NCBI GenBank assembly: GCA_963669155.1
Contig: OZ022590.1
Location: 894,288-958,287, forward strand
Length of the DNA: 64,000 bases
DNA from: Arbacia lixula
Taxonomy: Eukaryota; Echinodermata; Echinoidea; Arbacioida; Arbaciidae
Reading direction: 5' to 3'
How positions within the stretch are numbered: the first letter of the stretch is position 1; each line of letters starts with the position of its first letter. The translations under genes were made by a program, and so were the position numbers. The notes under the pieces are model-generated. The model was given only the letters and a program-made list of their open reading frames with translations. It was not told the origin of the DNA and ran no database searches. Positions 10,640-24,400 of this stretch are shown here, one piece after another.

Positions 10640-12615
10640 GTGTATGAAAACATGAAGCAATAGAGCTAAATGTTATTATGGCATTTAACTCTTTGTCGTC
10701 CACCGATGCATTTGTGCACAGGTTAAACACACAAATATCATCGAACAGCATTTTGTCTGGCACAGGGGTAATGATATATTGTACGTATAGCACGCTACTT
10801 TTTATCAAACCCGCTCAGTCCCATAGGCAAGAAACGGAGATGGTTTTGATCTTGAGCTGTTATGTGACGATACTGAGAGGCTTAAAGATCGGTACCTCGT
10901 GGTTATGATCGTGTTTATACCGTCGGCTTCCGTTCAGGTTGATTTACATGGAAGCGGTTTCCCGCGCTAACGCTTGCATTACAATAATTATGACATATCT
11001 CGTTAGCAGTTTTGCCGCGGCGGCAAATCACGGGCCGACGATAATGTACCCAATAGATGTGTGAATATAGTGACCAAATGTGGCGTCATACGAGCATATT
11101 GCCAACACCACTTCTTTTAAAGTGTTGATGTAACGAAGAGCGGTTATGATCAAAGGGGTGTCTCTAATTTAGAGCGGCCGACACTAGCCCCCAAAACAAT
11201 ATCGGACCAGTGAAACTCAGTTGAGTGAGCTAGGTTGCTTAGAACCAGAAACCTGCTTTGCAATGCATATGACGACACCATGTACTTGGTGTTCAAAAAA
11301 GTTAAATATTCACAGTATCACAATGTAAGTGATTATGTCACAAAATATGCTTCTAAAAAAATTGACATCTCTTGACTTTAGGATGTATTAATTTCAGCTT
11401 GATTGGACGCGTTACTGATTGAATTACTTTTTTTAACACCTAGAAAATTGTGTTGAAATAGTGAAAAGTTAAAAAGTCTGCACCGCGTTACATTCATCAT
11501 TTAATATGTTACGGTATTACTACTGTGCGATATAATGAACTCCAGTGACTTTCAGTGTATTCAAACGTTTCCTCCAAAACCGACAGTCACGAGTAATCAA
11601 ATACAACTCTCCCCAATGGTCCAGCTTCGATCGGTAGAATGCCCTTTGAACCATAAGTTGTTGAAATTACCAAGAGCGGGAGTATTTGAACAGATGCAGT
11701 CGTATAAACTCGCACTTTTCCCGAAGGAAACTGATCTACTGTCACAAAACCCGAGATAAATATTGGTAAACCATTTTATGCGATAAACGAAGAGGATTTT
11801 GTGTTTGATTGATCTATTTACCACCCTGTTTACACCTGTCCAACAAATGGTACCACTAATATTTGTATAAAGGCAAAGTGTGCGTTTACTTTAGTGGTTC
11901 AGTTCTGAGAAGTGTCCGATATTATGCGGATATGAACCAACCCCCAAACCACAATATGACCGATTACTGAATGAACTTAGTGAATTATTCGGGATGACCT
12001 TACGTTTGAACCTCACCATCAGAGTTTATTGATAAAACAAAACTCTATGTCCCCTGGGAACTGGAGGTGTGGGTCATCTACGTTTGTTTTAGTGATCAAC
12101 ATCAAGTATTACTTAAATCACAGTACATGTATCAGTTGTCCCATAGTTTTAGTAGCATTGGTACATAAAATATGGAATAAGTCAATAGCCTTTTCATAGC
12201 TCAGTCCGGAGGGACTTATAAAACACATGTTACTGGTCTGCTCCGGATTGGTATATGCTCGACGACGCCTACCAAATTTCAATGAAGGTGGAAGTCGCCT
12301 TAAGCATCCAAGAAAATGTCACATTGTATCTATGTATTGTGTGCATGCTATTTACATGTACTACGCTTCTGTCAATTTAGTGTTAGGCAAACTGATATTC
12401 AATAGTTTAGGGTTAAATTTGTTTAAATTTTATGATGTCTGTGTTTGTTTAAGGGCTTTGTTTGTGATGTCTATACGCCTCATAGACAATTGTTGTACAA
12501 AGTCGTGTCATAGCATATAGTCAGAATGACTGAGACCATGTATCAACACCAAAGACGGCCACTAGCTAGTAGACAACCTTAACCTAGGGTTCAGGTTGCA
12601 TGCTGTCTGTTTTGT
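10640..12615. other. Non-coding stretch
   Basis: Apart from a probable diverged relative of the 10442 foldback at about 11068-11310, there is no recognisable gene. The 70-100 codon frames here have no domain or composition suggesting protein. Confidence 0.5.
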
Positions 12616-12619
12616 TACA

Positions 12620-13080
12620 CTGCGGTCAAAATAACGGCCGAATACACTAGACTAGCAACCCCTTTTCCTTTAGAAGAAGTGAGCATACAAGATGCTTAGT
12701 CTTACATGTCCAGACTTAGTTTTCATTGTACAGCCTGCCAACTGGGCTATTCGATCCCAATCACACCATTGCAATGGATTATCAAAATGACGGCTGAATA
12801 CACTAGACTAGCACCCCGCTTTCCCCCCGAGAAGGAATTATAATGGTGCTAATAGTCTTATGTGCTCAGACTTAGTTTTGATTGTACAGGGCTGCAAACT
12901 GAATTATCGATCCAAAAAACTGCATTACTATGGAGAAGGAATTATAAAGGTGCTAATAGTCTTATGTGTCCAAACTTAGTTTTGATTTTACAACTTGTAA
13001 CCTGGGCTACTTGTTCAAATTACTGCAAGAACAGCGACATGACATCGTGCACACTGGGCTATTCGATTGCAAGAATTGCA
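12620..13080. repeat. Imperfect tandem repeat of about 150 bases, 2-3 units
   Basis: The phrase 'gaatacactagactagca' occurs near 12640 and again near 12795. 'cttagttttcattgtacag' and its variants follow near 12716, 12870 and 12978. The units have diverged and the last is partial. The overlapping open frames at 12862-13268 come from the repeat. Confidence 0.75.
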
Positions 13081-14440
13081 ACACCAACAAGACAAACAAC
13101 ATCACACCATGCACTCCAGATTGTTTATGTTTATATGCTCTTTTATTCACAGGGATCCGTCTGGATGTGTCAGTTTGTCCACCGTACAGCATAATTTACA
13201 TTGTATGTCCATATTGCAAAGACACTGATGCACCGCTTTCATACACCATGCAGTGCATAGTGAACTAATAGGTACAGCTGGCCAATATCATACATCCTTT
13301 GAATATTTAAAATCACTTTAATTATATAATATATAATTTTACTATACATTGAAATCTGTACTATATATACACTTTGTACATTCTACTCCACAGGCATCAC
13401 AACACAGTACCACCTTACAGGGGTATAACACAATCCCCCACATTGACATATCAACCATTAAAGATTTATAAGTAACATTTGCTGCGAGACTGAACTTTGA
13501 TAGACATCCTTCCATTGTATTAACATTGGTAATGAGCGTACCCACATGGACAATGCCCCTTATAGCGACATTACATTACACATAATTGATTTTAGTTTTA
13601 CTTTGTCTTAGAGTGCAAGCCCCTCCCCCCCCCCCCTTACCACCACCACTTGGTACTTTGCCCCCAAACATTAAATCAGCCCCTACCCCAGCACCTCTCT
13701 TCTCGCACAATTGCTCTTACTGTGTCTGCCCAGTAAGCTCTTCTAGATTTGGCAATACAGAAACATTTACAGGTAAATCTACATGTATGTATGTTTATGA
13801 TGTGCGTAGACTGTATGGTAATCATGCAATGCTGCAAGGTTACCAATGATTATTGCCTTAACCTGTATTCATCCCTGTGTGTGCCAAAGGATCAGGTGCT
13901 ATTTATTACAGTTATATATCATTATTGTATACGATTTTGTCATAATTATAAGCAATTGATTTTCTTTCTTTTATGTTAAAAGAAAAATATAAATTATAGA
14001 ACTTAATACTAGTACTTTTGAAATGTAAAATGAAAGATGTGATACTTATTTTTATAAGAGATTCAATGTATGTATCTTTCCCATTTACTTTCTTTTTTTA
14101 ATTATTAACCTCACACTAATTATACTTTCATAATTAACATACAAAATTGTTCCTTTTTACTCCAGCTGGTAACTTTTTTTTTTTCGAGTAACAGAAAAAT
14201 GATGTCATCAATATGTGTTCTATGACTTGAAAATGGTATCTTTTGTCGTAAAAGTTACAATAACTTAAAAATAAACTTATCATAACAGAATTTATTCCAA
14301 ATGTTGTTTGCAAGTGTTTTATTTACTGTGCAGAGAAATTGAGGAATGTGATTGGAGGGTGGTGATGGAATGAGAGTGAGGGATGGGAGATGAAACAGGT
14401 GGGGAGAATGACAAACAAGATGACACCAGAGAAATCAATA
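13081..14440. other. Non-coding AT-rich stretch
   Basis: No convincing gene. It includes a C-run at about 13625-13636 and several plus-strand AATAAA-like hexamers, for example at 14270. Minus-strand hexamers (TTTATT on +) at 14291 and 14318 are possible, unproven, ends for the large minus-strand gene. Confidence 0.45.
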
Positions 14441-14686
14441 CTGTCCTACTCTGACAAAAGGAAGCAACTGACAAAATAGACCTTTCTTGTAAATGAGCAA
14501 AACGTGTCCGTCACTTGCAGTGACACCAGTGCAACACCACATGTTAGATTGAATAACTTGCAGCAAGATGAATATTTCTTGTCCAGATTTTGGCTGTATG
14601 TAGGGAATGCTGGGAACAATCTAAGAGTACCAATAACCCAGATTTGAGTGATTTGTCACTTGCTTCCTTTTGTCAGAGTAGGGCAG
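14441..14686. mobile_element. MITE-like element with inverted ends, copy 1
   Basis: Starts 'ctgtcctactctgacaaaag' and ends with the near reverse complement 'cttttgtcagagtagggcag'. The interior, for example the phrases around 'cagattttggctgtat' and 'caacaccacatgt', reappears in reverse orientation at 20739-20997. That makes the two copies an inverted pair about 6 kb apart. Confidence 0.85.
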
Positions 14687-14776
14687 AATACAGAAGAGAG
14701 GAGTAGCTGAAAGAGAGGGAGGCAAGGAATTCAAATAGAGAGAGCATGGACCCTACTGCAGGGTCCATAAAGAGAG

Positions 14777-14850
14777 GTGTGTATGTGTGTGTGTGTGTGT
14801 GTGTGGGGGGGGTGGTGTGTGGGAGGGGGGGGGGGGGTGTGGGGAGGGGT
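14777..14850. repeat. GT dinucleotide repeat running into G-rich tract
   Basis: A (TG)n run of about 30 bases is followed by G-runs broken by TGTG. It may be prone to slippage or G-quadruplex formation. The frames on both strands through it are artefacts. Confidence 0.85.
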
Positions 14851-14859
14851 GGTAAGAGG

Positions 14860-17800
14860 GGAGAGGGGTAAGATAGACAAGATTGCAGGGCCAAAATTGA
14901 ACAGACACAAGGAAGAGCATGGATGCTCAAAGAAGAGAAACGGGATAGGAATAAAACGAAAAGCAGGGAAAGAAATGAATTAGAATCAAAATTGCTCTAA
15001 AGAATTTGTAGTTTCTGGACTGCCAAATTGGTGGCCAAATGTCATAATTTGAATTGCTGTGAGATTAGCTCTGTGTCTTGGGATTGTGATATCGGAGAAA
15101 AGAACCACCAAACTTTATGCTGGGCAGACTAGACCACACACTTCCCAAAAACTGACAAGTCCCACCCACAATTCTCTTCATACTTACACTCATGGCGCTT
15201 CTTTGGCAAAGTAAACACAGACTTGTACATCATGATTAAAGATATTCAATTTACAGATTTTGTCCTTCCACAAAATTCCTCAAGCTCTGAAGGTGTATTG
15301 ATAATTTATAAAAGAAAAAAAAAATGTGGCATTATTATGAATAAACTACTTAAAATATAAATGAATTGCATTTCTAGAAAACATCAACATATAAAAATCC
15401 TATAAATGATGAACGTAATAAGCACAAAAGCCTTTCATTTTACCATGATTTTGAATAACATAATTTTACTGCACTCTCCCACACATATCTAAATACATAC
15501 AAGACTCAATGCATTGCAAACTAAATATGATTGAAATATTTAAGTAACCAAAAATCAAGAATATGATACACATACAAATTCATATTGAACTGTAATAAAA
15601 TAAATAATTCTATAATGCAGGTCTACAGAAAACGTTCTTGGAATTGTTCATATCTACCACACACTAAGAATTTCATGATAAGAAGTAATACAATACTTTG
15701 TAAACAATATGTCTTATTGTATTTTACTTTTTATTTTCTCAGAAGAGAATCCCATGAAAAAGCAAATGCGCTCCCCATTATGAGAGAAGCCCATGCTGTT
15801 CCCAATGGCACTGTACAGACTCTATGTTCTTTGTGTCTAAAACAGCAATAAATAATGTTTTTTGTGCAACTAAAGATATCAATATTCTGGACCTTTTCAA
15901 GGAAATGCATACCAGCAAAACTTTGATTTCAATATATTCTATGTACTGTTTTGGGAAAAATAAATTCATTAAATGTCATTCATGGCAAGTTGGAGATTGT
16001 GAAAACTGGCAACCATTTCATCTAGATTATTTAAAATCTACATCACAAGGTAAAACCAACAATTTTAGTATAAATTTACATAAATTATTGACAAGTTAAA
16101 AAGCTTTAACACTAAGGTTATTAAGTACAAACCACGCCTAGATGGAAGAAGCTGAACAAATTTCAGAAGTTGTCACTTGGTATTAGAAGGTTACTGTCAG
16201 AGTCAAAGGTTATATCAAGAAGAAGGTTTACAAGCTAATGTAAGACTTAAACAGCATTACAACACTTTCTTATGTAGAGTGTAGAGCACTGAAGTTGTGG
16301 CATCATATCTATCATTATGCAGATTTCTGATTCTAAACAGCATGAGTCTTTCACTGGGCTGACATTGTGTAGTGGCCTAGAGGCGGAAACTCACAATGAG
16401 AGCCTTTGCCATGATCGCTCTACCCACCATAGTTAGAGCCAGTCGTCACGACAACATGCTCATATGGCGTCACACTTTGGTACTCTACTTCAAACGAATG
16501 TTATGCAATCTGGGCTCTATGTCAGTGCTGATATGTAATGGTAGGAGCACCATGTCAAAACTTTTTTGTCGGAAAAATACTGTTGGCAACATGCAGATTA
16601 TCCCTTTCAGAGCCGAGAACCCATTTTGACCTCACGTACCAACATAGCCAAGAGCCCTCTTAGCTCTCCCACACACACCCTCTGGTCCTATTGAGGTACT
16701 TGAGGACCCATATACAGATATCTTCTTGCTTTATTTCTCCATTTTATCATTATATTAACCACAACATAGGATATATGCTCATCTAGGAGCATACAGGAAT
16801 ACCTACAGTGACAGAAACATTGAAGATGGACCATGGGTTTGGTCTGACCTGAAAACACAATGCATCACTTGGTCACATTCTCAAGAAAAAACGCCAGCTG
16901 AAAAGCTTGTCACATAGCTCCTAGTATGTCCATAGCATATTACTCACAATTTCCATAAAATGACATTTTCTCAGGATGAAAAATAGCTAATGTCAAGTTC
17001 TCCATGAAGATGCCACTACTCATCAGCCGTGTTCATAAACTGATTTTGAGAGTACAATCTGCATGTTCTAGCAAAGTTGCATGTTTACATGCACAACTGC
17101 ATACAGACATTTTGTTTTCAAGATGCACTAAGAATCACATTTGAGCCAAAGTCACACATCAGGGAATGTTTCTAAACATGAGTTCTATTCCACATATGAT
17201 GTACTATACAGCTGTGTGGGGTACAGTACATCAGAAGATGAACGATTGGCTCTGTCTTAATTAAGATTCACGGCAATACTTGGACCTTACAAAGCACAAT
17301 ACCATATCTCATTGTACATATTATGACACCTTTCAAATCAGGAGAAATGCTGGAGTTTTGCCAACACCCCCTCACCCCCAACAAAGTGAACAAAAGTAGC
17401 ACCAGCTTTTTGATATTAAAAAAAAAAATTACGGTTCACTCTTTTCAATCTCTCTCTCTGATATTGGTAAAAGCAGAGATACAGATAACATCTGTGGCAG
17501 ACAGAATATGTGATACGTTACCATGGCAACATTCATGTGACTGAGCAGCGGTGCTTGACGTGATCCCCTCGATCCAAGACTCAAAGTCTCGGTTGGTGCA
17601 TTCCGACCATCGTCATTCACGGACCAAAACTTCAAATCTTCAAAAGGATCTTTCAAGAACCACTGAGCTCTCGACAGAATGCTGACCTCCTAAACATCAC
17701 TCAGGACCAAGGCCTGTTTAGAGCAAAGATGATCATTATCTGGCTTTCAAATTGGCAGCGCTGTTGTTGTTTTTTTATCAGAATTTTATAGTAGAACAGA

Positions 17801-18979
17801 ACTTATTTCATTCCACTGTAAATTAACAAGTAAGAAGGTATTTCTGAATACCATTTAGGAGAAAAACACAGAATTAGGATCGAATTTCTCCCGAGTGAGC
17901 ATTTTGGAATTCCACCCCTAATTCATTTGTGATACTTGGTCATGAATGGATGAACAGGTGTAAAGTTACTGACAAGATGCTAGACTAAGGGCATGTAGGG
18001 TATTACTGAAGTCTATGTGTGTTTGTGACATACCAAGGTTTAATCACATAATCACCCATTTCACTGAAATGGTTGGTGCAGCACAAAAATGCTTAAAATG
18101 TTACGAGTCACTTTAAAACCTCAACAAGATTGTCGAGAAAGGTGAACAAAATAACCCAGCATGAAATAACTATCTCCTTCAAGTGCTTTTAGGTACAGCT
18201 AGAAAGGCCATACACCATGCACATCGCAATAAACATGTTATCGATGGAACTTTCATGATTAAGTAACTGAGGTTACTGCGTGCAACCAGCACACCTAGGG
18301 TTTCAATGCCAAAGGATTAATTTTCATCTCAATTTTTCAACCTTTCATAACTTGCAAACATTTGTACTCCACTACTCGTAAGTTGTGAGATAATACTGTA
18401 CGAGCTACTCATGTTAGCATTACTTAGTCTCAAATGCACAATAACATCATTTTGTTTTGATAGAGTCTGCACATAGCATGCACATTATTACATTTGATAC
18501 TAGACACTCGAAAGGTGCTCTGTAACATTATGCCCTCTCCTTTTTGTGACCATTTTTTTTTCTACTCCATCAAAGTCATATTTTTATTCACGGAATGTGC
18601 TACAATGACGTTCCCTCCATTATGCTGAAAACGGATTGTCACTCAGTAACAATAACATCTTCATTTCTGGTCTTGAAAAGCACAGTTTCCCTCATGTAGT
18701 CTGATGCCAAAAACATGGTTACATTCCATGCGACCAGAGAGAGACAGCGATAGTTGACGGTGGGAAGCTAACGTCATCTCCGGGATGGTAACCGCGAGGT
18801 AGGAACACAACGAGAGAGGAAGGGTCCATCATTGACTGTGACTCATGGAGATTGTCTGGGTACGATGTGGGGGGGGGGGGGGGATACCCCCCTTTCTCCC
18901 CTTCCACTTTCCTGGAAGGATGGTGAGGATGTCTGTCGTCATGGTGATGGGATGTTGAGAAGGATTGGCTGAAGAAGTC
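14860..18979. other. Non-coding stretch, possibly 3' UTR or downstream flank of the minus-strand RhoGEF gene
   Basis: No confident exon. If the candidate terminal exon at 18980-19027 is right, part of this would be the 3' UTR. It contains a diverged relative of the 10442 foldback near 16440-16490, a G-run at about 18870-18882, and a minus-strand frame at 17429-17689 that could follow a 'gtttag' acceptor. None of this is firm. Confidence 0.4.
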
Positions 18980-19027
18980 TCATCTCTTTCCGTTCACTCT
19001 TCTGTGGTTACCGTTCATCAGGACTTT
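18980..19027 (-). CDS. Candidate terminal coding exon of the RhoGEF gene (unproven)
   Basis: On the minus strand a good acceptor, with a T-rich tract ending 'cattaaaacag', precedes AAAGTCCTGATG. In phase 0 this gives 15 residues, ending VNGKR, and then TGA at 18980-18982. That fits if the candidate exon 21435-21472 is used in its 38-base form. Joined directly to the SH3 exon (phase 1) it would instead add ESPDER and stop at 19008. I cannot choose between these, or exclude another last exon, from the sequence alone. Confidence 0.3.
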   Translation of the reverse strand, partial: KVLMNGNHRRVNGKR

Positions 19028-19499
19028 CTGTTTTAATGAAAATAAACAATAACAGTAATGAGTGATACTAAACACTGACATACATTATAATTACTAATAT
19101 GATATGCAACTTACTTTAAACACCATAAATTTAGTGAGTCTAATTTTTTGTGAATCAGGACTTCTCAACAATTTCACGAGTGTTTAAATTCATGAGCGTA
19201 GAGTACTAGCACTAGTAATACATGTGTACGTACACATTGTATTAATATTTTCGGGAGTTATTAAATTTGTGAAAAGCACCTGACTCATGACATTCATGAA
19301 AATAAAAAACCCAAATAATATAGGGTGTACACAGTATGATTTTTCCACAGCATAACAAATTCACCACTCAGGTTCTCTAGGTTTATAATCTCCATCCTCA
19401 CTTCACGCCCTCATTGTATCACCTTTACCACTTCCATTGAATAACATGACCTCTCAAAGGAGACAAGGCATGAAGCTGTCTTGTACAGGTTATATCAGG

Positions 19500-19662
19500 G
19501 CCATTCTCATTGGGCTTAAAAAATCGCGAAATTAGAAAAATCACGAAGTTAGGGTGAAAGCTGCCTAGCAACCGTACCAAAAGCTGAATGGTCCTATTGT
19601 CCCTGTCCCCTAACTTTGCGATTTTTCTAACTTCGCGATTTTTTAAGCCCAATGAGAATGGC
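19500..19662. repeat. Foldback repeat
   Basis: 'gccattctcattgggctta' at the left end is exactly reverse-complemented at the right end. The arms continue with a few mismatches through 'aaaaaatcgcgaa...cgaagttaggg' to a loop of about 50 bases. Confidence 0.85.
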
Positions 19663-20738
19663 ACTATCCATACAGGTTTCAATGGTAAAGATTTTTCAAG
19701 GGATACCAAAAATGTGATCTTTATAGACAGGTATTCTTTCTATAAAGGTGGGGTGTGAGGGGAAGTTTCACTGCGCTGCCATCTTTAATCAGAGTAAATG
19801 CGACCATGAAATTATGTTTTACACATCGATCGTCATTCCTTCATGACCCAAAGCTATCCCCTGATTGCCTCCTGCGGGTGTGTTTCACCAATCTGTTAAT
19901 AAGTTACGCCTGAGTTTACACACGACTAGTGATCTGTTCTTGTGCTAAATGAGATACCCCAATTTGTTCCACCTGTTTTAACATCGTGGGAATGAACCTC
20001 CTGCAATCCTAATCAAATTTGACAAATGGTACCCTTTTTTCAGACGCTTATTAACAACAAGAAATTTAATTTACAAAGATCACATTTCAACTTTAGCTGA
20101 TGGGAAATAAAATCAGTAAGAAGCTGATTTGGCACCCAAGGACAGGTCACCAGTCTTGCGTAAATTAGTTGTGCATAACTTACGACCATCTAGGTAAAAT
20201 GTTATGTTAAGTTAGTATGTATGTTAGTACACAATGCATACCCAATGCAGAGTTAGTGACGGAAGTTACATGGTGAAAATGGATACATATTGCATTATCG
20301 AGGATACACGCCCTTGCATAAGTTACAAAAAAAAACCCTGCGTAGTGTGTTAGCGAGCCTCCCTCGATTCCCAATGCAGGTATGGGTTTTCAGAAAGATT
20401 GCATCGTGTAATGGTTCCGAAAGTATTGTGTCATTATCATAAGCCAAGCGGTAACCAAGGGGTAGTGGATGGTTCATTGCCCGGTAAGCAGGATATTCTG
20501 GTTCCAGATCTACATGGTCCTCTTGTTCTTCAATAATTCTCTAAAAGATTGATCAATCTATCAATCTTATAAAAATTGAGAGCTACAGCATAACATAGAT
20601 TATATCAAAACAAAGTCTCCCAGGACATAACAGAACACACCAAAAACAAGGTGGTTATCAAGAAAAAATCTGCACAAATCTTCAGGACTGAAGGAAGCAC
20701 AAATGCCCAGAAGATTTTGAATCTGTGAGAACACAAGT

Positions 20739-20997
20739 CTGCCCTTCTTTGACAAAAGGAAGCAAGTGACACTAATATTTGGGTTATCGGTACATGTGCT
20801 CGTAAATTGTACCCAGCATTCCCTATATACAGCTAAAATCTGGAAAAGAAATATTCATTTTGCTGCGAGATATTAAGTGTTGCCCCGGTACATGATGTGG
20901 TGTTGCACTAATGCCAATGCAAGTGACAGATACATTTTGTTCATTTACAAGAAAAAGTCTTTTTCATTAGTTACTACCTTTTGTCAAAATAGGGCAG
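20739..20997. mobile_element. MITE-like element with inverted ends, copy 2 (reverse orientation)
   Basis: Starts 'ctgcccttctttgacaaaagg' less one base and ends 'ccttttgtcaaaatagggcag'. Its interior matches the reverse complement of 14441-14686, including the 'catgatgtggtgttgcact' phrase. No coding capacity. Confidence 0.82.
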
Positions 20998-21434
20998 AAG
21001 TCCTCTGGATGCCATCTCCTACCTTACTCCTACTGCAATCAAGAGACTCAGTGGTCCACAGGCATGTGTGTGTTTACAATGTGCCTCTGCGGTTTCCATA
21101 GCTACTAGGTTAACCGCTACCCATCGTTCTCTTTTAATTGTTTCTTTTGTTGTGATTTGGATTAAAACTGCCTTGGATTTAAATACAAGGGCCACATTGC
21201 AGACATACAAAAGAGATCTTTATGGATTTGCTCATCTTTTTTTCATGGTAGTTCATTAACATTAAGTGTTGAACATCATGGAGATTGAACTAATTAACGT
21301 GCTGCCAAGGATGCGTCACTATCTATACTTCCCATATCTCAACTATGAAACAACAAATGATTAAATCTGTTTTGTACATCACTGCTGTTATACTCCACTG
21401 CACTGCACACGAGATGTCACTAACTCTCGCTTAC

Positions 21435-21472
21435 CTCATGGGGGCAGTGTTTGCCCACCGACCAACAATCAG
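21435..21472 (-). CDS. Candidate small exon downstream of SH3 (unproven)
   Basis: On the minus strand 'ctccttctatatctgacgaggccag' looks like an acceptor and CATGAG|GTAAGC is a strong donor. Using 'ccag' gives 38 bases (CT plus 12 codons ending CPHE), which takes the phase-1 end of the SH3 exon and leaves phase 0. Using the earlier 'gag' gives 43 bases in a different frame. Both are open. There is no family match to support either. Confidence 0.3.
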
Positions 21473-21499
21473 CTGGCCTCGTCAGATATAGAAGGAGTC

Positions 21500-24400
21500 T
21501 GGTGAGTCACAAGGCATGATGGGAAGGGTGATGACATCATCAATGAGGGCAATGCATGTCAAAGGTCAACAATTAATGGATGGAAATGAAATGGGATCAG
21601 TACAATGTGTTAGGAGGAACAAAAGCAAAGTTGAATTAGATTAAAAATGGAAAGACCTTCACATTTATGCTAAATATGTTATTTATCACATTTATTTCAC
21701 AAAATCTCTGTGACTGCATTGCATTTCCCAGTCAACCTACAGCCTCAATGAATCAATTAAGCCATCTTTGCTTAACACAGAGTACCTTTTCAAAACTCAA
21801 CTTCAATTACTAAACAAACTAAATCTTGACATAACAACATAAATCCCTTGTTGGGTAAAGTGAAAAGCTAAAAATTATTTGCTGAATAGCTACATCGCAA
21901 ATGTAGTAAGAAATGGCTTGTCATGCGCATCTACATTTAATCGTCCTCTTTGCTTCAATGAAAGGAAAGTCTACTTTCTATTGCTGAATGCAGTATTTTT
22001 TTGATACAGCAAATACTAAAAGGGGAAGTCTATGCATGAAAAGCCTAAATCATTCAAGCTTACCTGAGAAAGAAGAAAAAACCCAAAGTACAGTAAGCAC
22101 TTTTTAGGAGTGGAAATGAATGTAGCTATGCGTCTAGTTAGTTGACCTACTAGTAAACTGCTGTACCAGGGGAAGGTGTTAGATATATGTTTTAGAATGA
22201 ATCGAGTCATTCTTTAAGTGAACACATTTGAAAGATTTGCTACTTCAAAGTGGTTACACAATCCACTCCCCATGAGATCATCAGCGAAAGGAATAGCAAA
22301 ATGATGTACTTTGTGGAAAAACAAGTTTACTGTTATAACAGCACCCTTCAACTACAGTATGAAATCAGGTATGACAGGCAGAGCATAAACTTTGGTCCTC
22401 AACGGCAAACAAACAAAACTGGGCTCTTCTTCTTTTTACACTCAGCCATAATTCAGCTTCCATTCATATGTCCTGTCCACACTCCTAGCAAACATTCTGA
22501 CCCAAATAAGCTGACCTGCGACTAGAACTGAATTTCAACCGGCACAGTCATACATACGTAAACAATAGTACATTTTTTATATTTATTCTAGTTTCTCAGA
22601 AAGAACCCCATTATGCCAATCAAAGGCATGACTGTTTCATGTCTGATTTCCTGAATATTTTGATAACAAAATCCCCTTCCTGTGATTCATGGGTGGAATC
22701 AAAATTGAAACAAATAAAGCACACAATCTCATGAGGACTGGGCTAAATGATGACGCACAGATAATTTCATTTTGTGGTCATGCGGGGGCGCCAGACTGGT
22801 ATGGAAGGTGTAGCAACTGTAGGTGTGACTGTGAATGACTGTGATTTAAAGTTTTAGTTCTGTGCTTATTTTATAACTACATGTTAATCTACCAGTTACT
22901 CTGTGAAAAGTGAACCGAATGTGAAAAGATAGAGAAGCATTCTGTAGATGAACAGGGATTACACCTCTCAGTACCAATCAAGGGAAAGCCTGTTGACTTA
23001 TTTGCACATTTCATGCACCTATGGTACTGAAGGGTTTAAATGGTGTGACAATGCAGGGTGAGCATAGTGCCTGTGAGAGATGATTCAGGGAATGACATGC
23101 AAGATGCTTGATGATTACATAACATGTTAGCATGCTTCAAGCAAGGTGACAATAGGCATGTTCACACAAAAGGAGTTTGCCGCTAACGCTCTTGTGAAAC
23201 ATATAATCTTATTCGGCCCTTCAGGAGGTATGTCCACTTAGGCGAAGCAGCTGACTACCTGAGTATTTAACCCGTTGCTCATGGTTAGATTTTCTGGCTA
23301 TGTGAACCCTGTTCCAGTTAGGTTGTCAAAATTTGCCATGGAACTGTACTAACTGAAGGGATGTGGCTTTTTTTTTGTGTGTCCTGTGAGGTATTTGAAA
23401 ATTATTCATAGACATTGTCCATTGTACGAATAGCAGATTTTATGGGAGTTGTGCTGTTTCGTGTCTGAGTGAAAAAAAAAAGCCAGTTTGCATATATGTG
23501 GGCTCAATGTAGAACGGGTTGCGGATTGCTACATGAAGCAATCTTATGCTTTACAATAGCAGGAAAACGTTAGCAGCAAAGTACAGGCAGTGAGCTTGAG
23601 CGGCAAACTACTCCAGTGTGAATGTAGATTTACGGATATTAGGGTAATGACAAAACAAATTCATGAATAAACTAATTACGCCTCTGTCTTCAAACCCATA
23701 GCCATAATCGCATTTACTTCCCTCGACAATACAAAAATTTACGTGGAGACTTTACTGAGTGATTGTCAAATCATGGCAGTAGACATGTAAGTTATGCAGT
23801 AAAGGAGTTAAAAAGTTTCAAGCACCAAATCTGAAATAATTAACCCAGATTTTCAAAATCTCTTACAAGTGAATCATTGAATATGGAAAATCTCATTTCT
23901 CTGCAAAAGTGTATGGTAAATGGATGTAAAATAAATATCCCCCAAATGCAATGAACACAAATCAGTCAATATAAAATGTTAAACAGCATTTGAGCAACTA
24001 CAGTATGAAGTATCAGCAGAAAAATGAAAACATGTTTATGCCATAATGAATGAATACTTCAAAATGACTTGAATTAGAAAAATGTGATCCGAATTATTAT
24101 AATTCGCACCCTCGAATCATGTTTATTCAAAATTACAAATGATTAAACATGAGGGTCTAGCATGACAGATAACAAGAGAAGAACAACCTTAGCAGCCAAA
24201 ATCATTCACAAAAGTGGAAGAAAACAATCATAAAGTTGAGAAATCATACAACATAAATCAACTCAAACTGAAATGCGAAGATCAATCACACAATAAGTGC
24301 AAAATAATCTGACAAAGAAAGATAACAGGGTCAGGAACTGAAAAACAAATCATACAAAAATGCCAGTGATCACATTGCTGTTAACTTAACGTAGCCCAGA

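Noticed and set aside
17429-17689. Frame with FLKDPFEDLKFW preceded by 'gtttag'
   Set aside because: Kept only as one possible gene end; no family match, and it has alternatives of equal quality.
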